Below are positions 1 to 11,319 of a DNA stretch of 64,000 nucleotides, piece after piece; positions within the stretch are counted from its first letter, which is position 1; every line of letters starts with the position of its first letter. Under the pieces are notes generated by a model that was not told where the DNA came from, made no database searches, and was given only the letters and a program-made list of their open reading frames with translations. The position numbers were made by a program, and so were the translations under genes. The DNA is from Saccharomycodes ludwigii (taxonomy: Eukaryota; Ascomycota; Saccharomycetes; Saccharomycodales; Saccharomycodaceae), in contig NC_060201.1 of the NCBI RefSeq assembly GCF_020623625.1, positions 744,001 to 808,000 on the forward strand. Reading direction: 5' to 3'.

Positions 1-410
1 TTAAACAAATGCTATCAAAAGATCCATCTTGGATTCAATTATATGAGAAAGTTGTTCCCGCTAAGTTACCAAATGATGTATTTTGGAGCATATATGATGA
101 TAAAATACTTGCCGTTATTAAACAAAAGAAAATAAACATAGTTAAACAAAAAATGGAGAGCTCTAAAAATGTACCTTCTTGGGATGATGATGATGATGAC
201 GATGATGATAATGATGACGCCAACGTCGATGATGGAAACGACTCTATCTCCAATACTGCTGAAAATAAAAATTTAAATGACGATATTGTCATTGTGGAAA
301 AAGATTTTGCTAGAGGTGATAATATGTATAGCAATTCCACAGATAAGGAAAATACCAAGGAAGGTGACAATGCAAATGATGATGATGATGATGATGATGA
401 TTGGGAGTGA
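1..410 (+). CDS. DOS2: Dos2-like BSD-domain protein, 3' part only
   Basis: The frame is open from base 3, so the gene starts before the window and the first visible Met is probably internal. The visible part begins inside a BSD-type helical domain (a WIQLYE...LPNDVFWSIY block with the paired aromatic FW). A linker follows, then two Asp runs, and the protein ends in D-W-E. BSD domains occur in TFIIH p62-like and synapse-associated proteins; the yeast member Dos2 is little understood and has been linked to ubiquitin and DNA replication phenotypes. The acidic end and its position beside DOA4, as YDR068W/YDR069C in S. cerevisiae, support the name. It converges on DOA4. Confidence 0.75.
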   Translation, partial: KQMLSKDPSWIQLYEKVVPAKLPNDVFWSIYDDKILAVIKQKKINIVKQKMESSKNVPSWDDDDDDDDDNDDANVDDGNDSISNTAENKNLNDDIVIVEKDFARGDNMYSNSTDKENTKEGDNANDDDDDDDDWE

Positions 411-660
411 TAGGAAAAAGTTTTTTGTTCATTTTGCCTTCAATTTTTAATTTTTTTTTTTTTTTTTTTAACTTTTTTTTTATTTCTTCATTTCCTTATT
501 TTACTAATAATTTTATGTTTAATACGTAGATTTTTGTCCTTACAATGCGGTTTTTGATTAATTAACCATTTAACTAATTAACTAATTAACTAATTTTTAT
601 TTTCATTATTGTCGCTATTTACTTTAGTTAAATTATATCCTTTAGATATAAATACAATAA
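411..660. other. Convergent spacer between DOS2 and DOA4
   Basis: This holds the 3' ends of both genes. It has T runs near 453-480, an ATTAACTA-type repeat near 557-595, and nothing that looks like a gene. Confidence 0.6.
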
Positions 661-2545
661 TCATTGGCTATATAACCTATGATAAAACAAAACGTATGCA
701 TTACTAGTAATACATTCATTTTCATTTTTGGCTTGTCTCCATGAAAGATCATCAAAGTAATACCACCCGTCATTCCTAGAATCATTTTTTTTATTAGCAA
801 CATTTATATTACTATTCGCAGCATCATTGTTGCCACTTAAATTTATGCCACTGCTCTTGCCCATATACATAGAATTCTTATCCTTTTTAACATAAGATGT
901 ATAGTGGCCACCGGACAAAGTACCTGAATGGGTAGCAACACCATATAAAGAGTATTTGAAAGGCGGAATTTGCCCTCTCAGTGGTAAATCTGACGGCCAT
1001 TCACTTGTTTTTTTGACATCATCAACCCAATACGGAGTCAAGTCTAGGACTTGTGGATAATAAATGAAATCATTGTTTTTGTTCATCATATTATCGAATC
1101 TTTTCAAATGAATAATTAAATTCCTGGGTAATCTTGTAATAGTGATTTTTTTAGTGGAAGGTTGTTTCTTTTGACATTGTGGACAAAACCATTCTTCATC
1201 TCTATCCAAAGTCTCGATTTTAGTAAACTCGTAAAAACAATCTAAAATATTCAAGTTAACACCAGCACTCCGCCCAGTTCCATTGGTTTTCTTCGGGATA
1301 GGTATAGATAAAACAGAAAACGGTTGATATGTGGTAGAGGTTCTGAAACATTTTTGACATTGCAACCGTGAAGCATACTGTCCTTGGAATAGATCCACAA
1401 TAACACTAAAATCTGTTGTCAAATATCTTTCCCATTCAATAGACGATGCTATTCTCATATTCAGTTTCTCTCTACTCAACTCCATTTCTTTGCTTAATTC
1501 TTTTAGTGGAGGATTAGCACCACATTGATTCAAATCTTCATGTAAACCATCCAAAAGAAATTGCGCAAATTCTTGACAGTCTTGTTGGTCTGTATTCCTA
1601 AAAATCTTGTTGATTGACCCGCATGCCAATTTAAATTGCCTTGGCACAACAGCCAACTTTACATCAGAGCATCTTGTCTTATTCTTAGTTAGTTGGCCTT
1701 CCCTATACATTGAATGCACCAATTGGGCAAAATATTTTGCTAAAACACCTTTACTACCTAACTTACTGTTCAAATTTACATAGTTTTTGTATGAATCATT
1801 TAAGAATATAAAACATAATTCTTTGGTACCCAGTAAGCATTGTAAAATACAATTCATGTAACACGAATTCCCCATATTTACTAAGCCAGTACAAAAATTC
1901 GTGTCAACGTAATAATTTGGTGTCAGTTTACGGTTATTCAGGCCAGATGGAACAGTAGTGGTGGGTGAATTACTTAGGTAACCTATGTTTGTTATCGTTC
2001 CTGTTGAGGGTGGTGTTACAGAAGCAACATCTGTGCTTTTTGGTATGGAAATTATATTTTTATTACTGATATTATTCATTTGAGAATATTGTGGTGCTAT
2101 TGCAGGTATTGGCATTATAATATTATCAGAAGAGCCCGGAACTGTAGCTGATGTGGCTATAGTATTTATGGGTTGCAAATAGTTCCCAAAAGAAGATATC
2201 TGCGAGGAAGAAGGGCCACAAACAGCAGGCTTGAACATTTTACTCAGTGAAGATCTAGACAAAGGCGGTGCAGGAGGAGAAGGCGAAACAAATTTTTTTT
2301 TGGCCCCCAACTGCTCATCCAAAATAGGATTAGACAAGTTAGCCTGTAAAATATTTGTTGGGTCGGGATACTCAGCAACAGTTGCATTTGTTAGGGTATT
2401 AACATTCATACTAATGGGCGTGGTGCTGGTACTACTACTATTATGTGTACTACTACCTGTAAGTGATGGTTTTAAGTAATTAACAAACCTTTTAAAACTA
2501 GATGATCTTTTAAGTTTATTAGAGTTATTCAACAGTGGGCTTGGC

Positions 2546-2576
<31 letters not shown>

Positions 2577-4161
2577 GCTGATGTTGAAGCTCTCGGATAT
2601 TATCAAAGGGATAGTTACTAGTGCCATTTGAAAGTAATGGTGATTGAACCACAGGTGAATAGCTATCATTTGCGATTGATCCTGGTGTCGAAATAAGTTG
2701 AGAAGAAGAGAAAGAATCTCTATGTGGCAGTTTTGCGGTTGGAAACAATAGAGGTGACTGTAAATCTGTATGCTGCTTTATATGTTGTTTTGAGATATTA
2801 TAGTATATTGAATCATTTGTACCGTTACTAACATGTTTAACAGCCTCCTCTTCTTTTGCCTTTGCACATCTTTTTAAGCCATAGACATTGGTCCAATTTT
2901 GGAAACCTTTATCCAGTTTCAAAATCTTACCTTTAGTTATTGGTTTACTGAATGATTTTTCCAAAAGTATGGTGTAAAGAACTTCTAACTGGGCATCAAA
3001 ATAACTTTGTTGTTTTTTTAGATCAATAAAACGGTCTTCATCACTTCTATCTCCATCGTTAAACGTATCGTCTGAATCTTTTACATGGTAATCTTTCTCG
3101 CTTTCTTCACGGATTTGATTCTGCTTTTGTTTTGGTTCTTCTTCTTTACTTTTTACTTCCCCTTTCATGTCTTGTTGTTGTTGTTGTTGTTGTTCAGATA
3201 CAAACCGGAAGTCCCCATTTTTATATAAAGTATGATTCATTAAATAGTAGTTGGTGTATAACACGATAAAGTCAAATGTTTCTCTTTTATTGAATAAATC
3301 TAATTCAGCTTTAGGCGCAGTAATCATTGATTTTTGAGCAATATCTAAATCCGTATAGTCCTCTTTAAAAGAAATTGGTTCGATACAGATCACATTCTCG
3401 GCCTTAATATGGTTAGCATTAAAGTCTATCCTTGGTCTAATATCAATCAACAAAACAGTTGTTTGCTGCATTAAATTATCCAATTCAGCAGGTTTAATTA
3501 TTTCTCCATTAATATATCCTGCTGCCCTTTTTGTTTTGCATGACTTACTAGAGTTATTTATATCGTTTTGTTTCTTTTCACCACTATATCTTTTAATAAA
3601 TCTTTTAATACTATTTATATTAGTATTCTGATCTAAAATTTTAACTAAAATATTGTAAATGTTTAGTAGTTCCTTATTTTTATTTTTATCCACATTTAAC
3701 CTGCAGGCATGAAATTCTTCCATATTAGGTATTCTATTTAGTGCAGTCAAAAAAACAATTTTGTAATAAACATAGGCAGATTCATAATAGTTGACTAGTG
3801 TATTTAAGTCATCAGTATTATTACCTTCTTTTTTTAATTTATTATTTTTGTAAAATTCTTTAATATTTTTACATTCTGTATAGTATTTTTCCAAAGTTTC
3901 CATACAATCCTGAAGAACATTTTTTAAGTACTTTTTCTGTTGGAATCCATCTTCCATCTCAGATTGTTGTTTGTCTTCTAAAATAACTATTTCCGCTATA
4001 TTAGTTAATTCTGTTATTGATTTACAGGTTATTTTATTAATATCGTTATCGACTGGTAGTTTAGCATTTGGATCGATTATTTCGTCTTCAACAATGCCTT
4101 TGGATTCATTGCCCCTGATAGTGGCGTTTTTAGTGTTAATATTTGGCTTGATATCAGCCAT
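661..4161 (-). CDS. DOA4: Ubiquitin C-terminal hydrolase, Doa4/Ubp5 type, with rhodanese domain
   Basis: In S. cerevisiae Doa4 is a USP-family cysteine protease that removes ubiquitin from cargo at the endosome before ESCRT-III sorting; Ubp5 is its duplicate. Here one 1166-residue protein is encoded, longer than Doa4 (about 926). A conserved N-terminal helical region is followed by a rhodanese-like domain starting near residue 215 (LLIDIRPR near 235). A Ser/Gln-rich linker with 12 Gln comes next. The USP core begins at the Cys box GNSCYMN with nucleophile Cys767, has CxxC pairs for zinc, and ends with the His box GGHYTSY, His1086. The rhodanese domain carries a Gln/Lys/Glu-rich insert near residues 323-375. 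The ATG is the first in frame. Order beside DOS2 and FMP16 fits YDR069C. As YER144C (UBP5) is the ohnolog, this is best read as the unduplicated ancestor of both. Confidence 0.93.
2545..2580 (-). repeat. CAA/CAG trinucleotide repeat encoding poly-Gln in DOA4
   Basis: Read on the minus strand this codes for 12 consecutive Gln in the linker between the rhodanese and USP domains. A second, shorter Gln run lies at about 3174-3195. Such tracts usually vary in length between strains. Confidence 0.9.
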
Positions 4162-5011
4162 TAGAAAATTCTATTTTTACTTTTTAATATATATATATAT
4201 ATTTGGTATTTTTTAGTATTTTTCTTTTTTCCCTCTTCCTTTTTTATTAGTGGTTAATTATTGAAAAGTTTAAAGTATTGAGGAGGAAGATAACTGATGT
4301 GTGTTATTTTGAATAAATGGATTGTAAATTCTTGATTTATTTATTTACTTTTTTTTTTTTTTTTTTTTAATATACTTTTATGCTAAACATTTGTATCACA
4401 TATATAATCATAATCTAGTAGAAATAACGTCAGGTACGTAATGTTGAAACATGTTACCAATGGAAAGAAAAGGAAAGGGGTGCCATTTGGCAATAATAAC
4501 AAGATCTAATTTTTCAACACGTGAATTTTTTTATTTTTATCTTTATTTTTATTTTTATTTTTATTTTTATTTTTATTTTTTTGCGCCACCCAAATCCATA
4601 CACCCACAGCTTTCCCAAAAACCCATCCTGCAACTTACTCCAAAGGCTCGTTCTAAAAAAGAAAAAAAAAAGCAAGCGCGGACAAGATCGGAATATCGAT
4701 GGATCTCCGGACCACAAAAGACAAAAGTGTGCTCTACTCGCATGGCACAATGCATTAAAACTAAAACTTGTCAAAATGTTTATTCGAAATGCCACGTCAG
4801 CGCCACATTAAATAAGTACAAATAATATAATCAGATATATATATAAAAAAAAACCAATTTTTTTTTTTTTTTCCTTTTTTTTTTAAAAAAAAAACCTATA
4901 CAAATGTTATATAAATATAAATAGCAAAAACCGTGAAGCATCCCTTTCCACTTACCTTTTACTTCTTTTTCCCACTCATGCTAATACCAAAAAAAAAAAA
5001 AAAAAAACTTT
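4162..5011. other. Spacer: DOA4 promoter and FMP16 3' end
   Basis: It holds a TA-repeat about 20-40 bases before DOA4, a TTTTTA microsatellite near 4527-4580, and a purine A run near 4990. A more GC-rich island near 4600-4800 contains CGGA (4689-4692) and TCCGGA (4706-4711). Short open frames here are repeat-driven and look like noise. Confidence 0.5.
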
Positions 5012-5377
5012 TCATAACCCATCGTCAGGTCTTTCTTGTTCCAATTCACCAGTTTTACCTCTTTTTTTTAGAACATCTATGTTTGGCCTTTTTGCATTGG
5101 TCTCATCGTTCAATTGTTCAAAATGTTCATTCTCATCAATCTCGACCTGATCGGTAGTCTCGCCCATGTTAAATTCATTCTTTGTCAAATTCCTTTTACT
5201 AGAAAAAGTATCTTTTGATGTAAATTTACTTTCCGAGACATTTGGAGATGGGCTTCTAACTTTTGTAGTACCGGAAACACCCCGCTTTACAGCCTGAAAT
5301 CTAGAACAGGTGTATAATGTTGGTGTTACTTGTCTAAAGGTCAAAAGTTTAGTTTGTTGGATTGTTTGTCTAATCAT
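5012..5377 (-). CDS. FMP16: Fmp16-like mitochondrial protein
   Basis: A 121-residue protein; S. cerevisiae Fmp16 has about 93. The N-terminus (MIRQTIQQTKLLTFRQ...) is rich in Arg, Lys and hydroxylated residues and lacks acids, as a mitochondrial presequence should. The rest is polar and charged, with no membrane segment and no recognisable enzyme motif. Fmp16 was found in mitochondrial proteomics and is stress-induced; its function is unknown. The assignment rests mainly on position between DOA4 and PAA1 on the same strand, as YDR070C, and on the presequence-like start. Protein similarity is modest as far as I can judge. Confidence 0.7.
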   Translation of the reverse strand: MIRQTIQQTKLLTFRQVTPTLYTCSRFQAVKRGVSGTTKVRSPSPNVSESKFTSKDTFSSKRNLTKNEFNMGETTDQVEIDENEHFEQLNDETNAKRPNIDVLKKRGKTGELEQERPDDGL

Positions 5378-5563
5378 TTCCTTTTTGCTTTTCTATTGTT
5401 AGAGTATCTGTGTTTATCTATTTATACACAGTAATGTGATAGTTAAAAGTTTTTACAAAAAAAAAAAGAGAAAAATCGAGTAGCAGTACCTCGATCTGTA
5501 AACAGTTTGACAATGAGAAAATTTATTAAATTCAAGAATTATTATATCTTATGCTATTTATAT

Positions 5564-5594
<31 letters not shown>

Positions 5595-6627
5595 GTCCTT
5601 TTTCTTTTTCTTATTAATGTACTATATGATTTCATATGTATATGTATACATGTGTATTTTAATATACTAAACACTTAATATAAGCCCAAAAGTGTTATAG
5701 TATCCTACTTAGCATCCCTTAAAAAAATGAAAATACATTATTTAACATTACTTGAATAAAATCAATATGTGGGTATTTTTTTTTTTAATATTTAACAATA
5801 TAAACAACTATGTACCCTTAAAAAAAAAATACATTAATATTGAAGGAGAATTATTGCTATGTCTATATATATTTATCTAAAAAGAATTAGTCACAAGCAA
5901 CGTTCCACAAATTAGAAGATTTAGGAAGGGATTTTCCTGTAGTGACAGTAACTTTGATATAAGCCTCTTAAATTAACAGACTGTTTGTAAATAACAAGAA
6001 TTGAAAAGGACCTATAAAGAATATGCTAAATGAACAGGGATAAAAGTTAATTGATTTATTATTAGTATGTGGTGATGACATACTTTCAAAAAATAAAATA
6101 AAAACAATAAGGGTATTAAAGGGTACAATGATTCATAATAACAGTATAAATAAACATAAGCAATAAAAAAAAAAAGGAGTGTATAGCATATTTGTTATTA
6201 TTCATTTTTTACGTCAAAAGTGGAGATAATTCTCAAAATGGCAAGGAAAAAAAAAAAAAAAAAAAAAGGAAACAGCAACATTTCCCAGCCTTTATAAACA
6301 TGGTCAATTATTACTGGTTTCCATGCTAATACATACAAATATATATCTTTATCATAACATTCAATCATTCGTCTTCAGTGAAAATCTTAATCATGACAAT
6401 AACTTTATATCAATTAATCACACGGCTTAATATTCAGTATATAGTCATTATTTAACCGGGTTAATTATATATATAATTTTTATACTAGTTTATTTCATTT
6501 TATTTCATTTTATTTTATGTTACTAACTAACTATATCTTTTCATTTTCATTTTAATTGTTATTATCATTACCTGATTTTAATTCAAACAGCTTAAGGTAC
6601 ACCTTGCTGTTCAAAACATCGAGCTTT
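5378..6627. other. Long spacer upstream of FMP16 and downstream of PAA1
   Basis: About 1.25 kb without a credible gene. It has a T run near 5570-5595, an A run near 6247-6267, and several TATATA stretches. Both flanking genes are on the minus strand, so the right part is the PAA1 3' region and the left part the FMP16 promoter. I saw no AGGGG/CCCCT stress elements here. Confidence 0.5.
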
Positions 6628-7251
6628 CTATTCTTCAAATTCATCTTTAACCAAATCCCTAGTCATATCGCACCATGTACCATCTTTAGTAAATTCAGGG
6701 TCCTTATTAACGTTTTGGTTTTTGCCCAATAATTTAAAGCCCAATCTTTCATAAAAAGGAACCAAAGGTTCGTGTGCAATAATTACAATATTTTCACCAA
6801 CCTCTTGGTTACTCAATTTTTGAATGTAATCAGTCATCAACAAAGTAGCCAAATTTTTCTTTTGATATTCTGGAGATATAACCAATGAATGGATTGCTAT
6901 GGTCGGACTACTTTCATCAAAACAACCCAAGTCCATACTTTCCAAAGTGATTAGTGGTGTTGGTATTTTTGTAGCCAATATGTGTCCAATTAAGGTTTCT
7001 TTACGAACAACAAGCTCTTCACCGTTATCTTCATCGGCAATACTATCATCCTCCAGTTCCTTTTTTTTAACTATATCTCTTAAAAACAAACCTGAGCATA
7101 ACTCTGGTCCTTTATTTAAACGAAATATAATGTTGTCTCGAGAAGCCCTTTCTGTTGGTGGGAATCCTTGTTTTTCCAGAGTATCTATTTGATCGATATC
7201 TTCTAATAATAATGGACGTATATAAATATGTAGAGGTAATTCTGAACTCAT
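6628..7251 (-). CDS. PAA1: Polyamine/arylalkylamine N-acetyltransferase (GNAT family)
   Basis: Paa1 transfers acetyl from acetyl-CoA to polyamines and aromatic amines such as serotonin. This 207-residue protein (Paa1 about 191) has the GNAT layout: an N-terminal strand with [12 protein letters not shown], the loop [10 protein letters not shown] typical of the AANAT group, and a central strand with [20 protein letters not shown]. That last stretch corresponds to motif A, where the Q/R-x-x-G/A loop binds the CoA pyrophosphate. It ends with a P-F-Y-E-R-L-G-F block, which is the usual motif B. A small acidic insert ([14 protein letters not shown]) sits between conserved strands near residue 70. 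Place and strand match YDR071C. Divergent from LSM5. Confidence 0.92.
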   Translation of the reverse strand: MSSELPLHIYIRPLLLEDIDQIDTLEKQGFPPTERASRDNIIFRLNKGPELCSGLFLRDIVKKKELEDDSIADEDNGEELVVRKETLIGHILATKIPTPLITLESMDLGCFDESSPTIAIHSLVISPEYQKKNLATLLMTDYIQKLSNQEVGENIVIIAHEPLVPFYERLGFKLLGKNQNVNKDPEFTKDGTWCDMTRDLVKDEFEE

Positions 7252-7831
7252 TTTTATTTTTTTTCTTTTGTTTATATTTTCAATAAAACTTTTATATGTG
7301 TCTATGGTTATGCGCCAGTGTAATAAATAAAGTTAACCTCTAAATGATTACAATAGCCAATATAAACATGATTTGGTTTAATAGTTGAAAACTAAATAAA
7401 GGACAATATTTCCAGTTCGGATTGAAAAATAAAACAAATTTCAAGGACGAGGTCAAAAAATAAAAAAAAAAATAAAAAAATATATTTATAAATTCGTATG
7501 ATATGACAAATAACATCTTTTTCTTTCTGGGGTGTGTGGGTGTCTTGATGTACAAGCAAATAGAATTTATAAATCAGACAGAGATCCGGGTAACACACCA
7601 TTTATAAAAAAAAAAAAATATAAACCAACTTTTTCTTTTATTCAAAAAAAAAAAAAAAAGAAAAAAAAATTATTACATTCTCTTTGAAAATTTATCAAAA
7701 AAGTAGTTTAAAATACAATGGAAAAGAAAAATAGAACAAAAAACTCTTTTTATCACTGTCATTTATTAAAATTATTATCCTGGTGGAAATAAGTTACACA
7801 ACATCTTTATATTTAAACATACATACCTGAA
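7252..7831. other. Divergent promoter spacer PAA1/LSM5
   Basis: It contains A runs near 7603 and 7647-7670 and one Reb1-like site (listed separately). Short minus-strand open frames of 69-71 codons here are made of homopolymer-coded Phe/Leu and are not credible genes. Confidence 0.5.
7587..7593 (-). promoter_or_regulatory. Reb1-like site (TTACCCG on minus strand)
   Basis: CGGGTAA on the plus strand is the reverse of the TTACCCG core bound by the general regulatory factor Reb1. It lies in the PAA1/LSM5 divergent promoter, about 240 bases before LSM5. The match is short; function is inferred. Confidence 0.5.
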
Positions 7832-8110
7832 ATGAGTGAAGAAACCAATACCAATCCCGCAACAGAACTTTTACCATTTGAAGTGATAGATAAAACAATT
7901 AATCAACAAATTTGGATCATAACAGACAGTAAAAGAGAATACACCGGTAAATTGGTTGGATTTGATGATTTTGTAAATGTTATATTGAAGGATTGCGTAG
8001 AATATTATAACAACGAAAAGATAAATGAGTTTATTGATGGTAAAGAAACGCTAATAAATGGCCAAAACATTACTCTATTGGTACCTGGTGAAAGACAAGA
8101 AATGTATTGA
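7832..8110 (+). CDS. LSM5: U6 snRNA-associated Sm-like protein Lsm5
   Basis: Lsm5 is a subunit of the Lsm1-7 ring (cytoplasmic mRNA decapping and decay) and the Lsm2-8 ring (U6 snRNA binding in the nucleus). The 92-residue length matches the family (93 in S. cerevisiae). The Sm1 motif runs from IWIITDSKREYTGKLVGFDDFVNVIL, including the G-x-D-x-x-x-N-hydrophobic signature. Sm2 follows as NGQNITLLVPG, with the usual I/L-x-V-x-G replaced by L-V-P-G. ATG context is normal and there is no sign of an intron. In S. cerevisiae this gene is YER146W, the first chromosome V member to appear in the window, and it sits between two chromosome IV orthologues. Confidence 0.96.
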   Translation: MSEETNTNPATELLPFEVIDKTINQQIWIITDSKREYTGKLVGFDDFVNVILKDCVEYYNNEKINEFIDGKETLINGQNITLLVPGERQEMY

Positions 8111-8554
8111 ATATATGTTCTTGTACACAGCGTAAGAGGGTATATTCGTATGTGTGCTCTTTTAGAATATGTAGGGTAAGAAAAAAAAAAAAAAAAAATT
8201 AGCAGGCGTTGAAGACCATCGATAAAAATAAATATACCGTACATTCTCTAGTATGAGTCAATAAAGTATAGAACTGTTCAAGATATTAATGTATAAATTT
8301 ATTTTTATTTTATGTTATTTTTGGCCTTTCATTTTAACATTGAGAGGATAATCGATTAATGAGTTCTACTAATAAAAATATATAAAATATATAAAGACAT
8401 AAATAATTGCAATTTTTTTGTTTTTCTTTTCCTCTCGCTTTTTTATTTTTTTATTTTTTAGAATAATAATAATACTAGTACAACAATAAAAATATGTAAA
8501 AGCAAAAAAAAAAAAAAAAAAAAAACAATAATAATAATAATAATATACGAAAAG
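8111..8554. other. Convergent spacer LSM5/IPT1
   Basis: 3' regions of both genes. An A run lies near 8181-8198, another of about 20 bases near 8505-8524, then an AAT repeat near 8526-8543. Nothing gene-like. Confidence 0.5.
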
Positions 8555-10177
8555 TTAACCGTATAAAGGATCAAACACCCAACCGATTTTAGTATCACCA
8601 AAAACTCTCATTCCCATAGTTTTATCCTCACCATCATCTTCATCCTCATCATAAACTCCTTTATTCTCCCTTTTCCTCAAGAAATTTGGGATAACTTTTT
8701 TTTGTAAAATAAATCTATTAACCAGGTAGAAGCTTACCAAAGCGTATAATTCTCCAATAAATAAATCAAATCTATAATGATGGTCCACATACATGGTGGC
8801 CCACCACTGCAATACTAAAAATACACTGACCAAAAATCTGCTAATGACACTATTTTTAATCAACCAATATATGAACTTGGTAAATTTATTAGAGTTCGTT
8901 AGATCCGGCAACGGTGTCATATCATATTTTGAAATTAGATCACAAGATGCATTACTAACACCGTCATTTTCTAATGCAGAAGATAATGACTGTTCCGAAT
9001 AAACGCTCCGTTCATACTCATCTTCCTCGGTATTGTACAGATCAATGCTGTCACTGCCATCGCTATTGTTCAATTCAAAAGTGTTGATCTCGCAATCATC
9101 ATCCTTTTTACTATTCAGCAGCAACAGCCTACTGCTACTGATATTTCTAAGTGGATTCCAGGCAGTGACACCCCAGCCCTGTCTGGACTGTGTCATAACG
9201 AACAAAAAGCATTGGAAAGCCATAGCACCATGAACAGAGGGAACAGCACCAAATACAATGGGCGATTTATGGAAACCGTTACTGGTAAGATGTGTTCCTA
9301 AATGTGAATCAACTCTAACTAATCCTGCAGCATATCCCTTAGTTTCGTAATTTAAATGGGTCACATCATTAATGCCATAAAGATGTGTGAACCATGGTGG
9401 TGCCATGGGGATCAACAAATGGGTCAAAACACTGCAACAATTTTGCAGACCCAAAGCAATGGAAAAACATTTAACAGTGCCTGGCGCTTGGAAAATATAC
9501 AAATAAACAGCAGTTAAGATAGGGGCTACCAAATGTATGACGACATAAAACACCCAGCCCAAATAATCTTTGAATACTGTGAAATTTTGCCTTTGATCTG
9601 CAAAGTAATGATCTATATTCAAAAGGACGAACGAAATTGGCAAAATGAGGAAGGGTAATAGTGTAGATTTTGGTGTTTTTTTATCAAAAGGGGTGTGCCA
9701 GTTTAGAATGTGATGTAGTGGTGAAGCAGTTGAGACATTTTTTTGATTAATATAACGCATGCGATAGTAGTACATATACCACCATATTATAATGGGGAAT
9801 AATGTTAAGACAACAACAAAAAACACTGTGGAAGAATAGTAGCTCAGTATGGTAAAATAGCTGGTGTTGAGCTGTGTTTCGAATTCTTGCCAGTAGTCGC
9901 CAAATAAAAATAAATCACTATAAAATGCAACTTTACCATGTATTGCGGGTCTTATCTTATTAGGTATATATTTTGCATTTTTAAAAATACATAGCCAAAT
10001 AAAGACTGGCGAAAAGTTGATAATAAAATTAATTGATAACGTGAACACATTTCTTTTTTTATGTAATGCCTCTTTATATATTTTCCATAGTAATTGAAAA
10101 AATATTTTTAAAAGCTGGATTGGTTTGCTATTAAGGATATTGGAAAGCAGTATTGTGGGATCATATTCAACAAACAT
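8555..10177 (-). CDS. IPT1: Inositolphosphotransferase, M(IP)2C synthase (sphingolipid)
   Basis: Ipt1 adds a second phosphoinositol to mannosyl-inositol-phosphoceramide in the Golgi, the last step of yeast complex sphingolipid synthesis. The 540-residue protein (Ipt1 about 527) has six to eight hydrophobic segments. It also has the PAP2-like catalytic pair shared with Aur1: P-S-V-H-G with His316, and D-H-H-Y-R-F-D at residues 465-471. Aur1 was the main alternative, but length, the VDSHLGTHLTSNGFHKSP stretch and place next to PAA1 (as YDR072C) favour Ipt1. A Ser/Asp-rich cytosolic insert (residues about 350-420) separates the two catalytic motifs. An acidic tail follows the last membrane segment. 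Confidence 0.9.
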   Translation of the reverse strand: MFVEYDPTILLSNILNSKPIQLLKIFFQLLWKIYKEALHKKRNVFTLSINFIINFSPVFIWLCIFKNAKYIPNKIRPAIHGKVAFYSDLFLFGDYWQEFETQLNTSYFTILSYYSSTVFFVVVLTLFPIIIWWYMYYYRMRYINQKNVSTASPLHHILNWHTPFDKKTPKSTLLPFLILPISFVLLNIDHYFADQRQNFTVFKDYLGWVFYVVIHLVAPILTAVYLYIFQAPGTVKCFSIALGLQNCCSVLTHLLIPMAPPWFTHLYGINDVTHLNYETKGYAAGLVRVDSHLGTHLTSNGFHKSPIVFGAVPSVHGAMAFQCFLFVMTQSRQGWGVTAWNPLRNISSSRLLLLNSKKDDDCEINTFELNNSDGSDSIDLYNTEEDEYERSVYSEQSLSSALENDGVSNASCDLISKYDMTPLPDLTNSNKFTKFIYWLIKNSVISRFLVSVFLVLQWWATMYVDHHYRFDLFIGELYALVSFYLVNRFILQKKVIPNFLRKRENKGVYDEDEDDGEDKTMGMRVFGDTKIGWVFDPLYG

Positions 10178-10336
10178 GACTATCTAAAAAAAAAAGAAAA
10201 AAAAAAAAAAGGCTTAGAGAGTGTATGTATATACGCACTATATGTAAAAAAATTCTTTGATTATTTTTATTTCCTTTTTATTTATCTAAATTGAGTACAT
10301 TAACTTAAAAAGAGACATCTCATAGTCTTATATATA

Positions 10337-10339
<3 letters not shown>

Positions 10340-10369
<30 letters not shown>
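10340..10369. repeat. TA dinucleotide repeat
   Basis: About 30 bases of almost pure TA, 160 bases upstream of the IPT1 start. It could act as the TATA region of IPT1 or be only a microsatellite. Confidence 0.8.
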
Positions 10370-10371
<2 letters not shown>

Positions 10372-11319
10372 ATAAAGTTGTGAAGGGGAATGAATTTCAC
10401 TTGTTTATCTCCGATGATGGCTTACAAGGACGAGGCAGAACAAAGAATTATAAATTGTGGTATAAAAAGATAAAAAAAAAAAGGTGCAGAGGAAACAATA
10501 ATAAGAAAAATAATACTTGTGGTAATAATATAACATTATGTAATATTTCCATATTTTTATAAAAAAATTTTCACAGTGCTCCGCAAAGCTGCCAAGTACT
10601 TTTTTTCATTTGCTATTTTACTATGAAATATAATTTTAAAAGTTATCAATCAATTTGTTGTTTGTATTTTATTATTTATTATTTATTATTTATTTTCTTT
10701 CCTTTTTCTCCACCAGCTATAATTTAATCAATCCGTGGAATTTAAAGAGGGGCAATGAAAATAGAAAAAAATAATATATATATATATATAAAAAAAAGAG
10801 GCACTGTTTGTGTATGTTTTAGATTAGAAACGAGTCTTTATCATTCCTAACAACATTTTCTAGTAAATTCGACTAGGCTGATTTATTAAAAAAAGGAAAA
10901 GGAAAAGGAAAAGGAAAAAAAAATATATATATGTATATACACATGCTACCCTTCTATACGTAGATTATAAGTATCAATTATAAACAAAATCTTTGGCGAT
11001 ATTTAAATGTTTCTTTTTCTCTTCTCCTTTTTTTTTAAGTAGAAATAACATCAAATAATAAGCCAAGCGAGGGCCCTGTTGTTAATTGTTTTACCGGCGT
11101 ATGAAATGAAAAATCAGTGAGCGTTTTAAAAAAAAGTAAACTAAATTATTTTATTTTGTTTTTCTACACTACCAATTAATATTACGCGCTTTCTGCGCAC
11201 TTTTTGGGTGTATATTTACTACTGAAACATTTAAAAAATGTTTTTTATCTGTGTAATCCTTTTTATTCCCTTTTTATTTCCTTTCTGATAAATAAACAAA
11301 ACAAAGATGAAAAATAAAC

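Noticed and set aside
521-531. TTTTATGTTTA, an exact match to the S. cerevisiae ARS consensus
   Set aside because: Such 11-mers are common by chance in DNA this AT-rich, and the consensus may not hold in this lineage.
4451-4825. Overlapping frames of 93-124 codons on both strands after DOA4
   Set aside because: They include a TTTTTA microsatellite and overlap each other on both strands; no domain or homology seen.
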